Positions 46,259 through 54,603 of a DNA stretch of 64,000 nucleotides are shown here, piece by piece; positions within the stretch are counted from its first letter, which is position 1, and the number at the start of each line of letters is the position of its first letter. Location of the stretch: assembly GCF_002802875.1 (NCBI RefSeq), contig NZ_PEBI01000001.1, forward strand, positions 211,830-275,829, written 5' to 3'. Source of the DNA: Bifidobacterium primatium. GTDB taxonomy: Bacteria > Actinomycetota > Actinomycetes > Actinomycetales > Bifidobacteriaceae. Below the pieces are notes generated by a model. That model saw only the letters and a program-made list of their open reading frames with translations, was not told the origin of the DNA and did not search any database. Both the position numbers and the translations under genes were made by a program.

Positions 46259-46290
46259 GTCGGGGCCTTTCGGCGTCGAGAGGCCCCGAC
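46259..46290 (-). other. Intercistronic hairpin, idnD-like to MHS, module A
   Basis: Perfect 10-bp inverted repeat (GTCGGGGCCT at 46259-46268 with AGGCCCCGAC at 46281-46290) about 25 bp after the dehydrogenase stop. No U-run, so partial termination or transcript-end protection is more likely than a full stop. Confidence 0.5.
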
Positions 46291-46313
46291 ATGATGTATG
46301 GCCTCTATGCGGC

Positions 46314-47327
46314 TCAGAATTCGACGAGCACCTTGGAGGACTGCGAGGAGTCCCTGGCGACGGCGAATGCGTCGGCGACCTTGTCGACCGGGTAGACCTG
46401 CGTGATGACCTCCTTGAGCGCCGGGGTGTCGGCGAGGATCTGCAGCGCCTGGTCGATCTCGTCGTAGAAGCGGAAGCTGCCGATGTAGGTGATCTCCTTG
46501 CCGTTGATGGCGGAGAGGTTCAGCGGCACGTCGCGGTCGAGCAGCATGCCGACCTGGACGATGGTGGCGCCGGGGGCGGCGGCCTTGAACGCGGCGCTGA
46601 TGGCGGGGGCGGCGCCGGCGCATTCGAACACCAGATCGTAGGTGTTGGCGGGCAGCGACTCCTGCGCAACGTTGAAGACGCCCTGCGCACCGACCTTCTT
46701 GGCGACCGCAAGCGGGGCGTCGAGCACGTCGGAGACGTCCACGCGGGCGGCGCCGAGCGAGACGAGCGCGCCGGCGGCGAGCAGGCCGATGGGGCCAGCG
46801 CCGGAGACGAGCACCTTCTTGCCGCGCACATCGCCGGCGAGGCGGATGGCGTGCAGGCCGACGCTGAGCGGTTCGGCGAGTGCGGCCATGTCGAGGGAGA
46901 GACCCTCGGGGAGCACGCGGAGCTGGTCGGGACGGACGACCATCTTCTCGGTCATGCCGCCGTGGGTGTGGGGGAAGTACTGTGCGGAGCCGAAGTAGGA
47001 GCCGTTCGGCCAGATCTCGGGCTTGTCCTCGATGCCGGGGAGCTTGTCGCCGAAGGTGGCGGGATGGACGGCGACCGGGGTGCCGGCCGGGACGTTCTTG
47101 CCGTCGATGACGGCGTCCTCGTCGAGCACGGCGCTGATCTCGTGGCCCGGGGTGAGCGGCTCGCGGATAACGGACAGGCCACAGGAGCCATCGGCCAGGT
47201 AATGCAGATCGGAACCGCAGATGCCGATGAACTTCGGACGAATGACCACGTGCGTATCGTCGGCGACGGGTTCGGGGGCTTCGATGACCTCGAGCTGGCC
47301 CTTGCCGGGAATCTTGACTACCTTCAC
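46314..47327 (-). CDS. Zinc-type L-idonate/L-gulonate 5-dehydrogenase-like MDR enzyme, module A
   Basis: A 337-residue medium-chain dehydrogenase closest by eye to IdnD/RspB. The catalytic zinc region is GICGSDLHY (C37) with GHE (H62-E63). NAD motif GAGPIGLLAAGAL. The C-terminal ITYIGSFRFYDEI is IdnD-like. The usual structural-zinc lobe with four cysteines is missing; that loop reads HPATFGDKLPGIEDKPEIW, without any Cys. The start MKVVKIPGKG has AAGGAGG upstream. First gene of module A, facing LacI. With the ManD-like dehydratase this recalls rspAB-type gulonate loci. Confidence 0.9.
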   Translation of the reverse strand: MKVVKIPGKGQLEVIEAPEPVADDTHVVIRPKFIGICGSDLHYLADGSCGLSVIREPLTPGHEISAVLDEDAVIDGKNVPAGTPVAVHPATFGDKLPGIEDKPEIWPNGSYFGSAQYFPHTHGGMTEKMVVRPDQLRVLPEGLSLDMAALAEPLSVGLHAIRLAGDVRGKKVLVSGAGPIGLLAAGALVSLGAARVDVSDVLDAPLAVAKKVGAQGVFNVAQESLPANTYDLVFECAGAAPAISAAFKAAAPGATIVQVGMLLDRDVPLNLSAINGKEITYIGSFRFYDEIDQALQILADTPALKEVITQVYPVDKVADAFAVARDSSQSSKVLVEF

Positions 47328-47363
47328 AGCATCCTCCTTGATTGCATGTGTTGTGCTGTTAGA

Positions 47364-47375
47364 TGTAACGATACA
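47364..47375. promoter_or_regulatory. Candidate LacI operator, module A
   Basis: TGTAACGATACA is palindromic except at one pair and lies 37 bp before the idnD-like start, in the AT-rich divergent region. Its AACG/CGTT style centre matches the site of module B. Confidence 0.5.
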
Positions 47376-47430
47376 CTAAGTTTTTATAACCAAAGTATTT
47401 TTCGCATGTTTTCAACGTTTTATCGGCGTG

Positions 47431-47459
47431 TTGCGATTAGTTTATCGTTTCAGTAAAAT
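47431..47459 (+). promoter_or_regulatory. Candidate promoter of the module A lacI gene
   Basis: TTGCGA (47431-47436), a 17-bp spacer containing TTTATCGTTT, and TAAAAT (47454-47459), about 115 bp before the lacI ATG. Confidence 0.45.
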
Positions 47460-47572
47460 GAAATCGCAACGATGTGAGCGGACACATGCCGCAGCCCGGA
47501 AAAACCATCTTGGTCGAAGGCGGCGGTAGAATTCCCTTCATTCCCCCTATCACCCACAGGATCGAAGAAACC

Positions 47573-48583
47573 ATGGCCAGACGCAAAACCATCACCATCA
47601 AGGAGGTCGCACGCATGGCGGGGGTCTCCGTCACCACCGTGTCCAATTACCTCAACGGACAGATGGCCCGCATGAGCGCCGACACCCGCGAGAAGGTGGG
47701 CAAGGTCATCGAGGACCTGCACTACCAGCCGTCGTCGGCCGCGCAGAGCATGCGATCGAACTCCACGAAGATCATCGGCGTCATCGTCGGCGACATCTCC
47801 AACATCTTCTCCTCGATGCTGTTCGGCGGCATCCAGAAGGTCATCAAGCCGAGGAACTACAGCCTGATGCTGCTCAGCACCGGCAACGACCCGGCCGACG
47901 AGAACCTGTGCATCAACAAGCTCATACGCCAGAACGTCGACGGCCTGATCATCCAGCCCACGCAGGACGACCCGGAGGCCTTCTACCCCATCGTCAACGC
48001 GCATACGCCGCTGGTCATCGTCGACGGCATCGTCAAGGCGACGCCGAAGAACGCCGCGCACGTCATATCCGACAACACACCGTCGAGCAAGGCCATGTGC
48101 CGGGAGCTGCACGAACGCGGATACCGCCGCATCGTCACCGTGAGCGAAACCACGGCGCCGACGTCGTCGCAGCTGCCCAGGCTCGAGGCGGTCCGGCACT
48201 GCACGGCGAAGCTGGGCATGGAGCATGTCATGCTGGACGTCCGCGGCCATGATGACGCATGGCTCGCGGAACGGCTGCGCGAGAACGCCGGTCCGGACGC
48301 CCCGCGCACGGCCGTGTTCCCGCTGATGGGACCGCTGCTGTTCCGCACACTCACCGCATTGCAGGCGGCCGGCCTCGAATTCCCCGGGGACCTCGGCCTC
48401 GTCAGCTTCGACGACTGGAACTGGGGACGGTTCATCGGCGGCGGCGTCGACCTGCTTCAGCGAGACATCGACGAGATCGGCCGCCTCGCCGGCGAAAGCA
48501 TCCTGCAGATCATCGAGCAGGGCCACCCGGAGCAGACGGAGATCAGTGTGCCGACCCGTCGCATCGCCGGGCACTCGCTGTAA
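47573..48583 (+). CDS. LacI-family regulator, module A
   Basis: A 336-residue repressor. HTH: ITIKEVARMAGVSVTTVSNY; hinge YQPSSAAQSMRSN; effector domain from IIGVIVGDISNIFSSMLFGG to GLVSFDDWNWGRF. The ATG giving MARRKTITIKEV is used; AGGATCGAAG is the nearest SD-like run. Strongly similar to the module B regulator (ITIKEVA, FDDW.WG) and less to that of module C. Divergent from the idnD-MHS-dehydratase-SDR operon, which it probably represses. Confidence 0.93.
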   Translation: MARRKTITIKEVARMAGVSVTTVSNYLNGQMARMSADTREKVGKVIEDLHYQPSSAAQSMRSNSTKIIGVIVGDISNIFSSMLFGGIQKVIKPRNYSLMLLSTGNDPADENLCINKLIRQNVDGLIIQPTQDDPEAFYPIVNAHTPLVIVDGIVKATPKNAAHVISDNTPSSKAMCRELHERGYRRIVTVSETTAPTSSQLPRLEAVRHCTAKLGMEHVMLDVRGHDDAWLAERLRENAGPDAPRTAVFPLMGPLLFRTLTALQAAGLEFPGDLGLVSFDDWNWGRFIGGGVDLLQRDIDEIGRLAGESILQIIEQGHPEQTEISVPTRRIAGHSL

Positions 48584-48605
48584 GCCGGACACTCGCCGTA
48601 AGCTC

Positions 48606-48641
48606 CGCGGGGTCGCATGGCAATCGTCATGCGACCCCGCG
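48606..48641. terminator. 14-bp perfect palindrome between modules A and B
   Basis: CGCGGGGTCGCATG (48606-48619) pairs with 48628-48641, between the convergent lacI of module A and the MHS gene of module B. Confidence 0.65.
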
Positions 48642-48750
48642 AACGTCTTCAAACAACGATCCCGCATATACGCCGATGCCGGTTCGCGCCCTCCGGGGAG
48701 GGAACGAACCGGCATCGTGCAATCAAGGGATTTCAGGGGTAGGTCTTATA

Positions 48751-50232
48751 TCACATCGCATCCTCTCGGACGGTGAGGTCGCGGCCGGCGACCTCGGTCA
48801 TCACGACGCTGGCGCCGAAGGTGACCGCGGTGTAGAAGAACATCAGCACGGCGAGGGCGACCCAGGAGCCGAACACGGTGACCAGCGCGGCGGCGATCAG
48901 CGGGCCGAAGCCGGCGGTGATCAGGTTCGGGATCTCCTTGGAGAGGGCCAGCTGCTCGTAGCGGTGGGCCGAGCCGAAGCACTCCGCCATGGTCAGGTTC
49001 TCCAGGGAGGCCAGGGCCATGACCGTGAGGTTGTGCAGCACGATGTAGCCGATGAAGAACAGCAGGTCGGGGTTCGAGAAGTGCGGGACCAGACCGGTGG
49101 AGGTCTGCTCCATGACCGTGTCGGTGCCGCGGTTGTTCAGCATCATCAGGAAGCACGGCACGATGATGAAGAAGTCGATGACGGTGACCACGGTGTACAT
49201 GCGCTTGCGGCCGAACTTGTCGCCGAGCCAGCCGATGAGCGGCACGGTGGCGAATGCGACGAGCGAGGAGTACACGACGATGTTCGAGGCGACGGTCTTG
49301 GAGACGAGCAGGTTGGCGGTGAGGAAGGTGATGAGGTAGGTCTGCACCATGCCGGAGTTGCCGGACTGGCCGAAGCGCAGGGCGGAGGCCACGAGGAAGG
49401 CCTTCCAGGAGCGCTTGGTCTTGGCGAGCTCGGCGATGGCCTCCTTGCGGGCCTCGGCGGCGGCCTCCTTCTTGGCCTTCTCGGCCTCGCGGTCGAGCGG
49501 CTTGTCGTACTCCTCGATGATCTCGTCCACGGAGGCCTCGAAGACCGGGGTCTCCTTGAGGTGGATTCGGATGAAGACGGCCACGCCCATCACGATGACG
49601 GAGCCGAGGAACGGGATGCGCCAGCCCCAATCGACGACCGCGTCGTTGCCGAGCCAGCCGAGCAGGATGGCCCACACCAGACCGGCGAACAGGGTGCCGG
49701 AGTTGGTGCCGAGGGCGGTCAGCGAGGCGATGATGCCGCGCTGCTTGGTCGGTGCGTACTCGGCGAGGAGCACGGAGGAGCCGGCGATCTCGGCGCCGGC
49801 GCCGAAGCCCTGCACGAGTCGCAGGATCACCAGCAGTGCCGGGGCGAGGAGTCCCACCTGGTCGTAGGTGGGCAGCGCGCCGATCAGCGTGGTGGCCACA
49901 CCCATGATGGCGATGGTGATGAACAGCACCTTCGCTCGTCCGATGCGGTCGCCGAGGCGGCCGAAGTACCAGGCTCCGATCGGGCGGGCGATGTAGCCCA
50001 CGCCGTACACGGCCATTGCCGACATGATGGCCACGGCCTGCGAGCCGTGTCCGAAGAAGATGTCCTTGAACACCAGAGCCGCCGCCAGCGAGTAGAGCTG
50101 GAAGTCCATGAACTCGAGCGCGGTGCCGAGCCAGCCGGAGACGGCGGCCTTGACCAGGTCGCCCATCGTGCGCTTGACCAGCGAGGGGTCGCCGCCTCCA
50201 TTGGCGGCAGTCGAAACTTCAGCAGAAGACAT
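48751..50232 (-). CDS. MHS-family sugar-acid symporter, module B
   Basis: A 493-residue paralogue of the module A transporter, nearly identical in many helices (GWLGTALEFMDFQLYSLAAA, FGAGAEIAGSSVLLAEYAP, SALRFGQSGNSGMVQTYLI). The charged Glu/Lys/Ala stretch between segments 6 and 7 is also present, slightly different in sequence. Start MSSAEVSTA with AAAGGTGAAG upstream. Last gene of module B, after the idnD-like and SDR genes. The close paralogy suggests a related but not identical substrate. Confidence 0.92.
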   Translation of the reverse strand: MSSAEVSTAANGGGDPSLVKRTMGDLVKAAVSGWLGTALEFMDFQLYSLAAALVFKDIFFGHGSQAVAIMSAMAVYGVGYIARPIGAWYFGRLGDRIGRAKVLFITIAIMGVATTLIGALPTYDQVGLLAPALLVILRLVQGFGAGAEIAGSSVLLAEYAPTKQRGIIASLTALGTNSGTLFAGLVWAILLGWLGNDAVVDWGWRIPFLGSVIVMGVAVFIRIHLKETPVFEASVDEIIEEYDKPLDREAEKAKKEAAAEARKEAIAELAKTKRSWKAFLVASALRFGQSGNSGMVQTYLITFLTANLLVSKTVASNIVVYSSLVAFATVPLIGWLGDKFGRKRMYTVVTVIDFFIIVPCFLMMLNNRGTDTVMEQTSTGLVPHFSNPDLLFFIGYIVLHNLTVMALASLENLTMAECFGSAHRYEQLALSKEIPNLITAGFGPLIAAALVTVFGSWVALAVLMFFYTAVTFGASVVMTEVAGRDLTVREDAM

Positions 50233-50416
50233 AGGAAACTTCACCTTTCCAACAGGGTTCTCTCTTGGTTGCATAGGGAGGGTTCCTCCCCTCCCATTCC
50301 CCGTAAGGCACGCATGCCATGGCATGCCCTCCGGCAGGTCCGCACAGGTAAGGGGAAGGAAACCAGTGCGGCACCCGTATGTTCACCGTCGCGTCTTCGT
50401 CGCCGCGACCGGTGGA

Positions 50417-50450
50417 CGGGAGAGCGGCCGAAACCGCAGGCCCTCTCCCG
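50417..50450 (-). other. Intercistronic hairpin, SDR to MHS, module B
   Basis: CGGGAGAG (50417-50424) pairs with CTCTCCCG (50443-50450), with further GGCC/GGCC pairing inside. It lies in the 299-bp gap 50233-50531, where I see no gene. It may lower MHS expression or mark a processing point. Confidence 0.45.
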
Positions 50451-50531
50451 ATTCCCGCGCCGGGTCCATCCCGACGCAAGTCTTGTTCGGCGGACCGGCC
50501 GCAGCCGGCCCGCGTCGTCATCGCCCGACGA

Positions 50532-51305
50532 CTAGCGCAGCAGGTAGCCGCCGTCGACCGGCAGCATCACGCCGGTGACGTAGTCGGAAGCCTCGCTGGC
50601 CAGGAACACCATCGGGCCCATGAGCTGCTCGGGCACGCCCCACTCGCCGGAGGGGATGTGCTCGCGGATTTCGGGACCGCGGACCGGGTCCTGCTGCAGG
50701 GAGCGGGTCATGTCGGTGATGATGTAGCCGGGGGCCAGGCCGTTGACCTGGATGTTGTACGGAGCAAGGGCGTCGGCGTAGGCGCGGGTGAGGCCGAGCA
50801 CGCCGTGCTTGCTGGCCGCGTACGGGAAGATGCGCTTGCCGGCGCGGTAGGACTGCATGGAGCCGATGTTGATGATCTTGCCGTGCTTCTGCTTGGCCAT
50901 CACCTTGGCGGCGGCGTGCGAGAGCATGTACAGGCCGTTGAGGTTCACGTCGATGACCTTGTACCAGTCCTCGTCCTTGAAGTCGAGCACGTCGTTGCGG
51001 ATCTGGATGCCGGCGTTGTTCACGAGGATGTCGAGGTGGCCGAACTTCTCGATGACGGCGTCGACGATGGTGTCGGCGGCGCCGGGCTTGGTGATGTCCT
51101 GCTTGATGAAGCCGATCTGACGGCCGTTGGCCTCGACGATCTCGCGGATCTCGTCCCAGCCCTCCTCGTTCTCGGCGGCGACGAAGATGTCGGCGCCGTA
51201 CATGGACAGCGCGATGGAGTAGTTGCGGCCGAGTCCTCGGGCGCCGCCGGTGATGAGGGCGACCTTGCCTTCGAGGTTGTAGCTGTTGCGATCGAACTTG
51301 GGCAT
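50532..51305 (-). CDS. SDR oxidoreductase, gluconate 5-dehydrogenase-like, module B
   Basis: A 257-residue short-chain dehydrogenase. TGGARGLGRNYS, NNAGIQIRNDVLDF, IGSMQSYRAGKRIFPYAASK (catalytic Ser, Tyr, Lys) and MLPVDGGYLLR are visible. It is a close paralogue of the module C SDR; both share YRAGK and AYADALAPYNIQVNGLAPGY. Likely interconverts 5-keto-D-gluconate and D-gluconate, the IdnO step following an idonate 5-dehydrogenase. It lies between the idnD-like gene and the transporter. Confidence 0.9.
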   Translation of the reverse strand: MPKFDRNSYNLEGKVALITGGARGLGRNYSIALSMYGADIFVAAENEEGWDEIREIVEANGRQIGFIKQDITKPGAADTIVDAVIEKFGHLDILVNNAGIQIRNDVLDFKDEDWYKVIDVNLNGLYMLSHAAAKVMAKQKHGKIINIGSMQSYRAGKRIFPYAASKHGVLGLTRAYADALAPYNIQVNGLAPGYIITDMTRSLQQDPVRGPEIREHIPSGEWGVPEQLMGPMVFLASEASDYVTGVMLPVDGGYLLR

Positions 51306-51475
51306 GGTTTCTCCTTAGAAACGTGTCTTCGGAATCGCAGTCGGTCTTCCATGATCGACGCGAAATCAGATGATGATTGCGGCGATCGCCGTGATACAGG
51401 CGATCGGCCGGGGTTGATGATTATCGGGAGGGAGGCCGGGAGACCGCGCTTTTGGCGCGTCCCCCGGCGGAGACG

Positions 51476-52489
51476 TCACATGGCGATGAGCACCTTGGCG
51501 GACTTGGACGCGTCGGCCGCGGTGGCGAACGCCTCGCGGTAGTCATCGACGTCGAAGACCTGGGTGATGACCTCTTCGAGGTTCGGGTTCTTCGCCAGCA
51601 CCTCGACGGCGTCGCGGATCTCCTGGAAGAAGCGGAAGCTGCCGATGTAGGTGATCTCCTTGCCGTTGATGGCGGAGATGTTGAGGCTGGCGTCGCGGTT
51701 GACCATCATGCCGACCTGGATGATGGTGGCGCCGGGGGCGGCGGCCTTGAAGGACGCGCTGATGGCCGGGGCGGCGCCGGAGCATTCGAGGATGAGGTCG
51801 TACTCGTTGTCGGGCAGGGACTCCTGCGCCACGTTGAAGACCTTGGTCGCGCCGAGCTTCTTCGCCACGGAGAGCGGGTGGTCGAGCACGTCGGAGACGG
51901 CGACGCTCGCGGCGCCCTCGGTGAGGGCGGCGCCTGCGGCCAGCAGGCCGATGGGGCCGGCGCCGGAGACGAGGACCTTCTTGCCGCGCACTCCGCCGGC
52001 GAGGTTGATGGCGTGCAGGCCCACACCCAGCGGCTCGGCCAGGGCGGCGGCCTTGAGCGAGACGCCTTCCGGCAGGACGATGAGCTGGTCGGGGCGGACG
52101 GCCATCTTCTCGGTCATGCCGCCCTGCTCGTGCGGCAGGTACTGGGCGGAGCCGAGGTAGCGGCCGTTCGGCCAGATCTCGGGCTTGTCCTCGATGCCGG
52201 GCTGCTTCTCGCCCCACGTGGAGGGGTGGATGGCGACCGGGGTGCCGGCCGGGATGACCTTGCCGTCGACCTCGACGTCCTCATCGGTCACGGCGCTGAT
52301 CTCGTGGCCGGGGACGATGGGCTCGCGGACGACGGACATGCCGACCTGTCCGTCGGCCAGGTAATGCAGATCGGAACCGCAGATGCCAATGAACTGCGGA
52401 CGGACGACGACCTTGCCGTCCTGATGCTCGGGTTCGGGGCGTTCAGCCAGGTCAATCAGTCCCTTGCCGCTGATAAGTACCGACTTCAC
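51476..52489 (-). CDS. Zinc-type L-idonate 5-dehydrogenase-like MDR enzyme, module B
   Basis: A 337-residue paralogue of the module A enzyme. The GTG start (reading MKSVLISGKGLI) is chosen because AAGGAGGATG is upstream and because this gives the same N-terminus as the paralogue. FIGICGSDLHYLADG carries the catalytic Cys, GHE follows, and the NAD motif is GAGPIGLLAAGAA. As in module A, the structural-zinc cysteines are absent (HPSTWGEKQPGIEDKPEIW). First gene of module B. With the adjacent IdnO-like SDR it would complete L-idonate to 5-ketogluconate to gluconate. Confidence 0.9.
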   Translation of the reverse strand: MKSVLISGKGLIDLAERPEPEHQDGKVVVRPQFIGICGSDLHYLADGQVGMSVVREPIVPGHEISAVTDEDVEVDGKVIPAGTPVAIHPSTWGEKQPGIEDKPEIWPNGRYLGSAQYLPHEQGGMTEKMAVRPDQLIVLPEGVSLKAAALAEPLGVGLHAINLAGGVRGKKVLVSGAGPIGLLAAGAALTEGAASVAVSDVLDHPLSVAKKLGATKVFNVAQESLPDNEYDLILECSGAAPAISASFKAAAPGATIIQVGMMVNRDASLNISAINGKEITYIGSFRFFQEIRDAVEVLAKNPNLEEVITQVFDVDDYREAFATAADASKSAKVLIAM

Positions 52490-52551
52490 TTCGACATCCT
52501 CCTTGATGTTCGATGATTTCATTTCCCAAGGTATATCGTTTCCCTTGTGGG

Positions 52552-52580
52552 GTTAACGTTACACCTAAATCAGTTATAAT
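52552..52580. promoter_or_regulatory. Operator and overlapping promoters between module B operon and lacI
   Basis: The palindrome TAACGTTA (52554-52561) lies in the divergent region. On the plus strand it overlaps the -35 of TTAACG (52553-52558), 16 bp, TATAAT (52575-52580), probably for lacI. On the minus strand it overlaps the -10 position of a TTGACA box about 18 bp away, for the idnD-like gene. One bound repressor would block both. Confidence 0.55.
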
Positions 52581-52742
52581 GTCAATATACATTGAAATTT
52601 GAGGCGTGTCTTAAGGTTTACAGCATGGTTTTAACGTTTTCCTAAAAACTGTATAACGACACGTTTGCGAAAGACGGCGCAGATAAGGAGCGAACCGTAG
52701 AATGACCAATGACCACAACCGTTTCGACCGATATTGAGCACC

Positions 52743-53756
52743 ATGAACAGCCGAAAGACCATCACCATCAAGGAAGTAGCCAAAGTGGCGGGAGTCTCCG
52801 TCACGACCGTGTCGCGCTATCTCAACGGCAATCTCGGCAAGATGAGCGTCGCCACCCAGCAGAAGATCCAGCAGGTGATACAGGACCTCAACTATCGGCC
52901 GTCCGCCGCGGCGAAGAACATGCGGTCGGACAGCACACACATCATCGGCGTCATCGTCGGCGACATCTCGAACGTCTTCGCGTCCATGCTGTTCACCGGC
53001 ATGTACAAGGCGCTGCAGCCGCAGAACTACAGCGTGATGCTCCTCAACGCCAACGACGGCGCGGACGAGGAGCGAGAATGCGTGGAGAAGCTGCTGCAGC
53101 AGAACGTAGACGGGCTGATCATCCAGCCGAGCCGCAGCAATTTCGAGGACTACTACCCCATCGTCAACGCACGCACGCCGCTCGCGTTCGTCGACCGATA
53201 CGTGGACGCGACGCCGCCGTCGGTGATCCACGTGACGTCGGACAACTACGAGGCCAGCCAGCGCATGTGCGAGGAGCTGGCAGGCAAGGGATACCGGCAT
53301 ATCGTCGTGGTGAACATCACGACCGTGGGCACCTCGGCGCAGATCCCGCGACTGCACGCCATCACCGAGGCCGCGCGTCGGCTCGGGCTGCGCCTGTCGG
53401 TACTTGACCTCGCCGGCGGGGACAATGCCTGGCTGACCGACACGCTGCGGGTCATCAGCGCGAACAGCGCACAGGAGCGGACCGCCGTGGTCTCGCTGAT
53501 GGGACCGCTGCTGCTGCGCGTGCTCGCCGCGGCACGAGAACTCGGCATGGATTTCCCCCGCGACATGGGGCTGCTGAGCTTCGACGACTGGGAATGGGGG
53601 GAATACGTCGGCCACGGCATCGACCTGATTCTCCAGGACCCGGAAACCATCGGCCGCAAGGCCGGGGAGGCGCTGCTCGCCACGATCCGCAAGCAGCCGC
53701 CCGTCAGCAACGAGATCGTCGTCCCCACGAAGCGGGTCCTCGGCCACTCGCTGTAA
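52743..53756 (+). CDS. LacI-family regulator, module B
   Basis: A 337-residue repressor. HTH ITIKEVAKVAGVSVTTVSRY, hinge YRPSAAAKNMRSD, effector domain from IIGVIVGDISNVFASMLFTG to GLLSFDDWEWGEY. The ATG giving MNSRKTITIKEV is preferred to a TTG nine bases earlier; the SD is weak. It shares the NG-x-x-x-K-MS segment with the other two LacI proteins. It faces the module B operon and presumably responds to its substrate or an intermediate. Confidence 0.93.
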   Translation: MNSRKTITIKEVAKVAGVSVTTVSRYLNGNLGKMSVATQQKIQQVIQDLNYRPSAAAKNMRSDSTHIIGVIVGDISNVFASMLFTGMYKALQPQNYSVMLLNANDGADEERECVEKLLQQNVDGLIIQPSRSNFEDYYPIVNARTPLAFVDRYVDATPPSVIHVTSDNYEASQRMCEELAGKGYRHIVVVNITTVGTSAQIPRLHAITEAARRLGLRLSVLDLAGGDNAWLTDTLRVISANSAQERTAVVSLMGPLLLRVLAAARELGMDFPRDMGLLSFDDWEWGEYVGHGIDLILQDPETIGRKAGEALLATIRKQPPVSNEIVVPTKRVLGHSL

Positions 53757-53767
53757 TCACATGCGCA

Positions 53768-53859
53768 AATGGCCGAAATCCGCGATTCACGGTGCTTTCG
53801 GGTCGCTTTCAACGAGGAAAGCGACCCTTTGGCACCGCAGATCGCGGATTTCGGCCATT
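53768..53859. repeat. Long palindromic intergenic element, family copy 3
   Basis: A 92-bp near-perfect inverted repeat between lacI (module B) and the convergent luxS. Outer arms start AATGGCCGAAATCCGCGAT; the inner part has GGTGC and a GGGTCGCTTTC/GAAAGCGACCC stem. Both arms match copy 2. Confidence 0.8.
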
Positions 53860-53920
53860 ACGGACCGCATTACGACCCATCAGCCATCTCAGCGGTCCTA
53901 CGACTCAACGGACCGACGGC

Positions 53921-54403
53921 TCAGACGACCTTGCGCTCGAACGGATCGGAGCTGATGCCCTTGGCGAGGATGTCCTTGCACCATTCCTTCGCCGTGAACA
54001 GGCTGTGGTCGCGGTAGTTGCCGCAGCTCTCGATGGTGGTGGCGGGCACGTCGTCCCACGTGGCCTTGTACGCGATGAACTCCAGCGACTCCTTGAGCGC
54101 CTTGGCCACGTCCTCGGTGGAGTGCTCGCCCCAGGTGAGCAGATGGAAGCCAGTGCGGCAGCCGAACGGCGAGCAGTCGATGTAGCCGGGGATGCGCTCG
54201 CGCAGCAGCACGGCGATGGTGTGCTCGATGGTGTGCAGGCCGCCGGTCGGGATGGCGTTCTCGTTCGGCTGCACCAGGCGCAGGTCGTAGTTGGAGATCA
54301 CGTCGCCGTGGGGGCCGGTCTCCGTGTCGATGTAGCGCACGTACGGCGCCTTGACCTTGGTGTGATCCAACTGGAAGCTTTCGACGACCGGCTTGTCTGC
54401 CAT
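53921..54403 (-). CDS. luxS: S-ribosylhomocysteine lyase
   Basis: Cleaves S-ribosylhomocysteine to homocysteine and the autoinducer-2 precursor DPD; part of the activated methyl cycle. The 160-residue protein has zinc ligands H57 and H61 (GGLHTIEHT) and C127 ([10 protein letters not shown]), with catalytic E60 and C82 (PFGCRTGFH). Start MADKPVVES with AAGGAGG upstream. The homocysteine it makes can feed methionine synthesis; a cystathionine gamma-synthase-type gene is at the window's end. Confidence 0.97.
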   Translation of the reverse strand: MADKPVVESFQLDHTKVKAPYVRYIDTETGPHGDVISNYDLRLVQPNENAIPTGGLHTIEHTIAVLLRERIPGYIDCSPFGCRTGFHLLTWGEHSTEDVAKALKESLEFIAYKATWDDVPATTIESCGNYRDHSLFTAKEWCKDILAKGISSDPFERKVV

Positions 54404-54603
54404 GATGTCCTCCTTGAAAGACGGGATGCATACTCGCATGCCGGTAACGCATGCGACCGCTATCTACTGTCGTCGCAAAACCGTCAATCGTCAACCGCAT
54501 GGTCGCCGTCATGTCATAGTTGTCGTCTATCGCCGGCCATCATGGCCGGTTATCGGACGGCCGGCACCACGGTCGCCAAATTGCGACGTGCCGGCCGGCG
54601 GCG

